DNA from: CAG-791 sp963596015
GTDB lineage: Bacteria; Bacillota; Clostridia; Lachnospirales; Lachnospiraceae
Direction of reading: 5' to 3'
Length of the DNA: 64,000 nt
Assembly: GCA_963596015.1 (NCBI GenBank)
Contig: CAVBJS010000008.1
Location: forward strand, 1 to 64,000
Position 1 is the first letter of the stretch; each line of letters begins with the position of its first letter. This document shows, in pieces, positions 58,929 through 64,000 of this stretch. A program made the position numbers and the translations under genes. Under the pieces are notes generated by a model. It was not told the origin of the DNA. It made no database searches and saw only the letters and a program-made list of their open reading frames with translations.

Positions 58929-60014
58929 ATGTCACAGGAATACATAGAAGTAACAGAAAAAACAGTGGATGATGCGATCACCACGGCATGCCAGAAGCTG
59001 TCTGTTACCAGCGACAGATTGGATTATGTGGTGATCAGCCACGGAAGTTCCGGATTTTTGGGATTCGGCGGAAAGCCTGCTGTCATCAAGGCCAGAGTCA
59101 AGGAAGCTGCAGAAGCAACCCAGGCGATCCTTGATGAAGTGCTTGGGAAGGTAAACCGGAAGGCAGAGAAGTCTGCAGAAGCTGCCAAGAAGGAAGAAAA
59201 GAAGAGCGAGCCGGCAAAAGAGCCGGAGAAAAAGCCGCAGCAGAGTAAAGAAGAAGCTGCAGCGCCGCAGAAAAAGGAACAGCCGGAAAAGCATCCGGAG
59301 AAGGAAGCAGACAGAAAGGCTTCCCAGTATGGCGATAAAAATCGTCGTAATCCTCGTCCGGAGCGTGAAGTCCGGGGCGGACACGGAGAGAGAGAGATCC
59401 ATACCGGCGATGTAATGTGGCTCTCTAATGACGCTGACGAAAAGAAAGAATCCGGAAAAGAGAATTCCAGACAGGGACGCAGAAACGGCGGCGAGAAGAA
59501 CCACGGAAGCGGCATTTCCAAGGTGGCGCCGGAGAAGCAGCTTTCCGATGAAAAGATCGCAGAGATCAAAAAGAAAGCGGAAGAATTCCTGACAGAAGTA
59601 TTCCATGCCATGAATATGGAAGTCACCATTTCCACGGATTTTGTAAAAGAGATGAATGTCCTGAACATTGACATGAATGGGGATGACATGGGAATCCTCA
59701 TCGGCAAGAGAGGACAGACGCTGGATTCTCTCCAGTATCTGGTATCCCTGGTGGTGAATAAGGGTACAGACGGTTACATTCATGTTAAGGCTGACACAGA
59801 AAATTACCGAGAGAGAAGAAAGAAGACTCTGGAAAACCTGGCAAAGAACATCGCTTACAAGGTAAAGAGAACCAAGCAGCCGGTGAAGTTAGAGCCCATG
59901 AATCCCTATGAGAGAAGGATCATTCACTCTGCATTACAGGCTGATCGGTATGTGACCACATACAGTGAGGGAGAGGAACCTTTCCGTCATGTAATCGTGG
60001 CCTTGAAGAAGTAA
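58929..60014 (+). CDS. jag: Jag (KhpB) RNA-binding protein
   Basis: About 361 residues. Jag-N domain (1-55, EYIEVTEKTVDDAITTACQKL), a long charged Lys/Glu/Pro linker (about 70-210), then KH (GILIGKRGQTLDSLQYLVSLVVNK) and R3H (RERRKKTLENLAKNIAYKVKR...NPYERRIIHSAL) domains. Binds RNA and influences cell envelope growth. The start codon is ambiguous: ATG 58929, ATG 58911 or a TTG at 58905 right after yidC. Confidence 0.95.
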   Translation: MSQEYIEVTEKTVDDAITTACQKLSVTSDRLDYVVISHGSSGFLGFGGKPAVIKARVKEAAEATQAILDEVLGKVNRKAEKSAEAAKKEEKKSEPAKEPEKKPQQSKEEAAAPQKKEQPEKHPEKEADRKASQYGDKNRRNPRPEREVRGGHGEREIHTGDVMWLSNDADEKKESGKENSRQGRRNGGEKNHGSGISKVAPEKQLSDEKIAEIKKKAEEFLTEVFHAMNMEVTISTDFVKEMNVLNIDMNGDDMGILIGKRGQTLDSLQYLVSLVVNKGTDGYIHVKADTENYRERRKKTLENLAKNIAYKVKRTKQPVKLEPMNPYERRIIHSALQADRYVTTYSEGEEPFRHVIVALKK

Positions 60015-60041
60015 CAGCGCTAAGAAAATATTGTAAACATG

Positions 60042-60081
60042 GGAAAAGAGATATATCATTTGCATGGTATATCTCTTTTTT
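60042..60081 (+). terminator. jag terminator
   Basis: AGAGATATATCAT with ATGGTATATCTCT around a four-base loop, followed by TTTTTT. It ends the rpmH-jag unit, so mnmE needs its own promoter or read-through. Confidence 0.9.
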
Positions 60082-60084
60082 GAA

Positions 60085-60256
60085 ATTATTGCAGACAAGC
60101 TGCGGCATAGAAAAGTTTACAAGAAATGCCTGATGGCATTCCTTGTAAACGGCACCTATGCCGTAGACGACATAGGTGCGGATCGCATCGGAGAATTCGC
60201 CTGCGCGAAATTCTCCTCGCGTTGCCGCAGGCAAGCTGCGGCATAGGAAGGTAAAC
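60085..60256 (+). repeat. Compound hairpin repeat, copy F (delta-alpha-beta-gamma-delta)
   Basis: A degenerate delta at 60090-60106, alpha 60115-60150 (arms GTTTACAAG and CTTGTAAAC), beta 60152-60179 (arms GCACCTATG and CATAGGTGC), gamma 60190-60216, delta 60224-60242 (loop GCAAG), then GGAAGG and the mnmE ATG. All elements are in the sense direction of mnmE. Confidence 0.93.
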
Positions 60257-61720
60257 ATGGAGAGCAGAGAACAGGATACAATTTGTGCGGTGGCGACTGC
60301 TATGTCGGAAGCCGGTATCGGCATCATCCGTATCAGCGGCGCGTCTGCTATCGCTATAGCGGACCGACTTTACCGTGATCATAAGGGCCAAAGAACACTG
60401 TGTCACATGAAGCCCAATTCCATTCATTTCGGATATATCGTCAATCCCGGAAAGATGGTGCGGATAGATGACAGCCACGCAGAGCAGGCAGATGCACGGG
60501 AAGAGATAGTGGATGAGATCATGGTCTCTGTCATGCGCGCACCCCACAGCTATACCACGGAGGATACGGTGGAGATCAACTGCCATGGTGGTATGTTCCT
60601 GTTAAACCGCGTGCTGCAGCTGGTGATGGAACAAGGCGCCAGACTGGCATTGCCCGGTGAGTTTACCAAGCGGGCTTTTTTAGGTGGAAGGTTAGATCTG
60701 GCAGAAGCGGAAGCGGTCATGGATCTGATCTCCTCCCAGAATGAATTCTCCAGAAAAAATTCACTGGCCCAGCTGGAAGGCAGTTTTTCCGGACAGATCA
60801 GGCAGATGAGGGAAAAACTGATCTACGAGATCGCGTTCATAGAATCGGCACTGGATGATCCGGAAAATTACTCTCTGGAGGGATATCCGGAGGAATTATA
60901 TAAAAAGGTAGAAGAGATCCATGGGCAGATCGAGAAGCTTTTGTCATCGTCAGAAGAAGGAAGGCTTTTAAAAGAAGGAATCCGTACGGTCATTATCGGA
61001 AAGCCCAATGCCGGAAAGTCATCTCTTCTTAATTTACTGGCGGGACAGGAGAGAGCTATCGTCACCAATGTGCCCGGCACGACCCGGGATACTCTGGAAG
61101 AGACAGTGCGCATGCAGGATGTGCTGCTGCGGCTGGTGGATACAGCGGGCATTCACGAAACCCAGGATCAGGTGGAAAAGCTGGGCATTGAGAGAACTAT
61201 GAGATCCATTGAACAGGCGGAACTGCTGCTTTTCCTGATCGATGCCTCACAGGAGCTTGCCAGGGAAGATAGTGAGATTGCCCGGTGTATGACGAAAGCC
61301 ATGCAGGAAGGGAAAAAAGGAATCGTTCTGCTAAATAAGAGCGATCTGGATGGACAGACCGGTCGGGCAGAAGTGGAGAATCTTTTTGAAAAGGAAGAGA
61401 TGCCAGATATCCTGCAGGTTTCCATGAAGACAGAGGAGGGCATTCCGGCATTGAAGGAAAAGATCCGTGACCTGTTCCACGCCGGAGAGTTAATGGAAAA
61501 TGCAGAAAATGTGGTGACGAATCTGCGCCACAAGGAAGCGCTGGTCAGGGCAGCTTCTTCTCTGCAACTGGTCTTGCAGAGTATAGAGAGCGGTATGAGC
61601 GAAGATTTCTTTTCCATTGATCTGATGAATGGATATACAGCACTGGGAGAGATCCTGGGAGAACAGGTGGATGATGACCTGGTGGAGGAGATCTTTTCCA
61701 AATTCTGCCTTGGAAAGTAA
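60257..61720 (+). CDS. mnmE: tRNA modification GTPase MnmE
   Basis: 487 residues. Tetrahydrofolate-binding N-terminal domain (TICAVATAMSEAGIGIIRISG), G domain with GKPNAGKSSLLN (about 250-261), DTAG, NKSD, and the C-terminal C-x-G-K (FCLGK). With MnmG it modifies the wobble uridine of certain tRNAs. ATG 60257 is preferred; the longer frame from 60176 reads through repeat copy F. A ~20-residue acidic insertion (RIDDSHAEQADAREEIVD, about 75-95) makes it longer than the usual ~458. Confidence 0.97.
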   Translation: MESREQDTICAVATAMSEAGIGIIRISGASAIAIADRLYRDHKGQRTLCHMKPNSIHFGYIVNPGKMVRIDDSHAEQADAREEIVDEIMVSVMRAPHSYTTEDTVEINCHGGMFLLNRVLQLVMEQGARLALPGEFTKRAFLGGRLDLAEAEAVMDLISSQNEFSRKNSLAQLEGSFSGQIRQMREKLIYEIAFIESALDDPENYSLEGYPEELYKKVEEIHGQIEKLLSSSEEGRLLKEGIRTVIIGKPNAGKSSLLNLLAGQERAIVTNVPGTTRDTLEETVRMQDVLLRLVDTAGIHETQDQVEKLGIERTMRSIEQAELLLFLIDASQELAREDSEIARCMTKAMQEGKKGIVLLNKSDLDGQTGRAEVENLFEKEEMPDILQVSMKTEEGIPALKEKIRDLFHAGELMENAENVVTNLRHKEALVRAASSLQLVLQSIESGMSEDFFSIDLMNGYTALGEILGEQVDDDLVEEIFSKFCLGK

Positions 61721-61979
61721 AGGTTGGACGAAAAACATAAATGGAGATCAGTGTGAAAAATACGACCGGTGTTGAGTAAGATCGGAGATCCTTTTTCGCA
61801 CAGCTGTTTGTGCCGCAGGCGTCACAAATAGCTCCGATCGTAAAACAGATCATAAAGTTTTTTTCTGTTCGGCATCTGGCACATCGAGGTTTTTCGAAGA
61901 AAAATCGAGATGGAGCTGAATGGTTGCGATTTGTTTTGCAATTTCTCCTGCGAAAAGGGCCTGCGGAATGAGGACTACT
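61721..61979. other. mnmE-mnmG gap
   Basis: 259 bases without a gene. There are a small stem GAACAG with CTGTTC near 61850-61870 and some short T-runs, but no convincing terminator or promoter. Confidence 0.45.
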
Positions 61980-63890
61980 ATGTCGACTACTAAGAATGAA
62001 TACCATATAGATACAGATGTCTGTGTAATCGGAGCAGGACATGCGGGATGCGAGGCGGCACTGGCCTGCGCCAGACTGGGACTTAAAACGGTGATCTTTA
62101 CCATGAATACGGATAGTATCGCCATGATGCCCTGCAATCCCCATATCGGCGGATCCTCCAAGGGACATCTGGTACGGGAGATCGATGCCCTGGGCGGCGA
62201 AATGGGCAAAAACATTGATAAGACTTTTATTCAGTCTAAGATGCTGAATGTTTCTAAGGGACCCGCTGTGCATTCTCTGCGGACCCAGGCGGACAAAGCT
62301 GCCTATTCCAAAACCATGCGCCAGGTATTGGAGAATCAGGACAATCTGGAGATCAGGCAGGCGGAGGTTTCCGAACTTCTGACGGAAGAGGGGCGTATCA
62401 CTGGTGTCAGGATTTTTACGGGAACGGTATATGACTGTAAGGCAGTCGTCATCTGTACAGGAACCTATCTGAACGCCCGGTGTCTTTGCGGCGAGGCTAT
62501 TACGGAGACCGGGCCTTCCGGCATGCAGCGATCTACTTTTTTAAAGGAATCCCTGGAAATGCTGGGCATTCCCATGCGTCGTTTTAAGACAGGAACACCG
62601 GCCAGAATGGACGCTAGGTCATTGGATTTTTCCAAGATGGAGATACAGTACGGTGATAAGGTGGTGGAGCCTTTTTCTTTTTCCACCGATCCGGAGGACG
62701 TACAGATTCAGCAGGTTCCCTGCTATCTGACCTATACTAACGAGGAAACCCACCGCATTATCCGGGAAAATATAGACCGCTCCCCGATCTATGCGGGGAT
62801 CATAGAGGGAACAGGCCCCCGGTATTGCCCTTCCATCGAGGATAAGGTGGTTAAATTCGCGGAAAAGACCAGACATCAGGTCTTTATTGAGCCGGAGGGG
62901 CGGGAAACCAATGAGATGTATGTGGATGGCATGTCTTCCTCCATGCCGGATGATGTGCAGCAGCGCATGTACCGGACTGTGCCGGGACTGGAGAACTGCA
63001 AGATCGTAAAGAATGCCTATGCCATTGAGTACGACTGCATTCAGGCTAATTGCCTGAAACTGACTTTGGAGACAAAAGCCGTTCACGGTCTTTTCTGCGC
63101 GGGACAGTTTAACGGAAGCAGTGGCTATGAGGAGGCGGCAGCCCAGGGACTGATCGCCGGCATCAATGCAGCTATGGAAATCCTTGACCGGGAGCCTCTT
63201 GTTATCGAAAGATCGGAAGGATATATCGGTGTGCTCATCGATGATCTGGTGACCAAGGACAACCGGGAGCCTTACCGCATGATGACATCCCGGGCGGAAT
63301 ACCGTCTGCTTCTTCGCCAGGACAACGCGGACCTTCGACTTCGTAAATACGGTTATCGGGTGGGACTGATCACCAGGGAACAGTATGAGTACGTTTGCTG
63401 GAAAGAACAGGCTATTGATGCAGAAATAAAGAGACTGAAGGAAATCACTCTGGGGGCTGCCAATGCCAATCAGGAGTATCTGAAGGCCCAGGGAAGTACG
63501 CCCTTAAAGACGGCTGTTACCATGGCAGAGCTTTTGTGCAGACCGGAGCTTCATTATGATTCTCTGGAAGGGTTGGATCCTGAGAGACCGTCTTTGCCTA
63601 GGGATGTCACCAGACAGGTGGAGATCCAGATCAAATACGAAGGTTACATAGAGAGACAGAAAAAGCAGGTAGAGCAATTCGAGAAGCTGGAGCATAAAAG
63701 GATCCCAGAGTCCATTGACTATCAGGCGGTCACCAGTCTCAGACTGGAAGCGAGACAAAAGCTTCTGGCAGCCAGACCGGTTTCCATTGGACAGGCCTCC
63801 AGACTTTCCGGTGTTTCACCGGCAGATATCGCCGTGCTTTTGGTCTATATGGAAAAATACGGAAAAGAGCAGCAAAAAGATACAAAGTAG
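61980..63890 (+). CDS. mnmG: tRNA uridine-modifying enzyme MnmG (GidA)
   Basis: 636 residues, FAD-binding partner of MnmE. The dinucleotide motif VIGAGHAGCEAALA is near residue 17; MMPCNPHIGGSSKGHLVREIDALGGEMG and the C-terminal SGVSPADIAVLLVYM are typical. ATG 61980 follows AATGAGGA; a longer frame from 61920 has no ribosome site. Length is normal. Confidence 0.98.
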   Translation: MSTTKNEYHIDTDVCVIGAGHAGCEAALACARLGLKTVIFTMNTDSIAMMPCNPHIGGSSKGHLVREIDALGGEMGKNIDKTFIQSKMLNVSKGPAVHSLRTQADKAAYSKTMRQVLENQDNLEIRQAEVSELLTEEGRITGVRIFTGTVYDCKAVVICTGTYLNARCLCGEAITETGPSGMQRSTFLKESLEMLGIPMRRFKTGTPARMDARSLDFSKMEIQYGDKVVEPFSFSTDPEDVQIQQVPCYLTYTNEETHRIIRENIDRSPIYAGIIEGTGPRYCPSIEDKVVKFAEKTRHQVFIEPEGRETNEMYVDGMSSSMPDDVQQRMYRTVPGLENCKIVKNAYAIEYDCIQANCLKLTLETKAVHGLFCAGQFNGSSGYEEAAAQGLIAGINAAMEILDREPLVIERSEGYIGVLIDDLVTKDNREPYRMMTSRAEYRLLLRQDNADLRLRKYGYRVGLITREQYEYVCWKEQAIDAEIKRLKEITLGAANANQEYLKAQGSTPLKTAVTMAELLCRPELHYDSLEGLDPERPSLPRDVTRQVEIQIKYEGYIERQKKQVEQFEKLEHKRIPESIDYQAVTSLRLEARQKLLAARPVSIGQASRLSGVSPADIAVLLVYMEKYGKEQQKDTK

Positions 63891-63901
63891 GGTGATTACA
63901 T

Positions 63902-63980
63902 TAAGTACAAGGGCGAATTGAATACAAAGGCGAATTAAGTACAAAGGCGAATTAAATATAAAAGCGGATTAAATAAAAGG
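63902..63980. repeat. 17-bp tandem repeat, about 4.5 copies
   Basis: Four units of 17 bases close to TAAGTACAAAGGCGAAT (63902-63918, 63919-63935, 63936-63952, 63953-63969) and a partial fifth, starting 11 bases after the mnmG stop. Confidence 0.93.
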
Positions 63981-63989
63981 GTAAAGCAA

Positions 63990-64000
63990 GTGACTATTCA
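63990..64000 (+). CDS. Possible start of the next gene (partial)
   Basis: A GTG at 63990 after AAAGGGTAAAG begins V/M-T-I and runs off the window. In this gene order rsmG (16S rRNA G7 methyltransferase) usually follows mnmG, but too little sequence is present to confirm it. Confidence 0.3.

Noticed and set aside
60064..60246. 60-codon frame ending RRQAAA, and similar frames at 15862-16167 and 41211-41438
   Set aside because: They are readings of the compound hairpin repeats; the same peptide pieces recur because the DNA recurs, and the changes between copies follow base pairing, not codons.

Overview
The window looks like a chromosomal segment of a Lachnospiraceae-type Firmicute (Clostridia). 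The evidence is the order dnaA-dnaN-S4-recF-gyrB-gyrA running left from an origin rich in DnaA boxes, with rpmH-rnpA-yidD-yidC-jag-mnmE-mnmG running right; Gram-positive style lipoproteins and solute-binding proteins; a Tad pilus locus with FHA and DUF5702-like proteins; and strong AGGAGG ribosome sites. Almost every gene left of the origin (56.1-56.8 kb) is on the minus strand, so co-oriented with the leftward fork. The exceptions are an 18-codon small ORF, a lipoprotein, a large cysteine-hydrolase-like protein (18.3-22.9 kb) and a two-component system (41.7-45.2 kb).

Layout. 0-1.2 kb: 5' end of a 16S rRNA gene (minus) with two tandem promoters, a tRNA-Ser(GCU) with its own promoter, and a GC-rich islet I cannot identify. 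1.2-4.3 kb: iron-sulfur fumarase subunits, a HIT protein and a rhomboid protease. 4.3-16.3 kb: a Tad (Flp) pilus locus transcribed leftward from a promoter whose -35 lies in the terminator hairpin of the gene before it: prepilin peptidase, TadZ, TadA, TadB, TadC, Flp pilin, three TadE/TadG-like proteins, a second prepilin peptidase and an FHA protein. 16.3-18 kb: HerA-like ATPase. 18.2-22.9 kb: plus-strand island. 23-32 kb: MacB-type ABC exporter (ATPase, accessory protein, permease, three tandem adaptors) behind a promoter with hexamer repeats like an OmpR/PhoB-family site. 32.4-35.1 kb: P-type Ca2+ ATPase. 35.6-45.2 kb: carbohydrate module with two solute-binding proteins, two permeases and a GH172 (DUF2961) enzyme, divergent from a YesM/YesN-type sensor and regulator. 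45.2-46.4 kb: DUF3298-type lipoprotein. 47-64 kb: the replication-origin block.

The most striking signal is not a protein. A family of compound repeats made of up to four stem-loops (called alpha, beta, gamma, delta here) sits directly before the Shine-Dalgarno sequence of at least eight genes: HIT, tadB, prepilin peptidase, an 18.6-kb lipoprotein, macB-like permease, sugar-binding protein, DUF3298 lipoprotein and mnmE. It is always in the sense orientation of the gene. Gamma is nearly invariant. The outer arms of alpha and beta differ from copy to copy but keep pairing, as expected of a conserved folded RNA, or of a DNA palindrome kept symmetrical. One copy contains an 18-bp tandem expansion and one is amplified as 139-bp tandem units. 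A second, shorter pre-start module is shared by gyrA and the first adaptor gene, and another by dnaA and dnaN. Several intergenic microrepeat arrays (14, 15, 17 and 18 bp) and a self-contained 18-residue peptide unit with its own terminator are also notable.

All calls are from reading the sequence; no database search was made.
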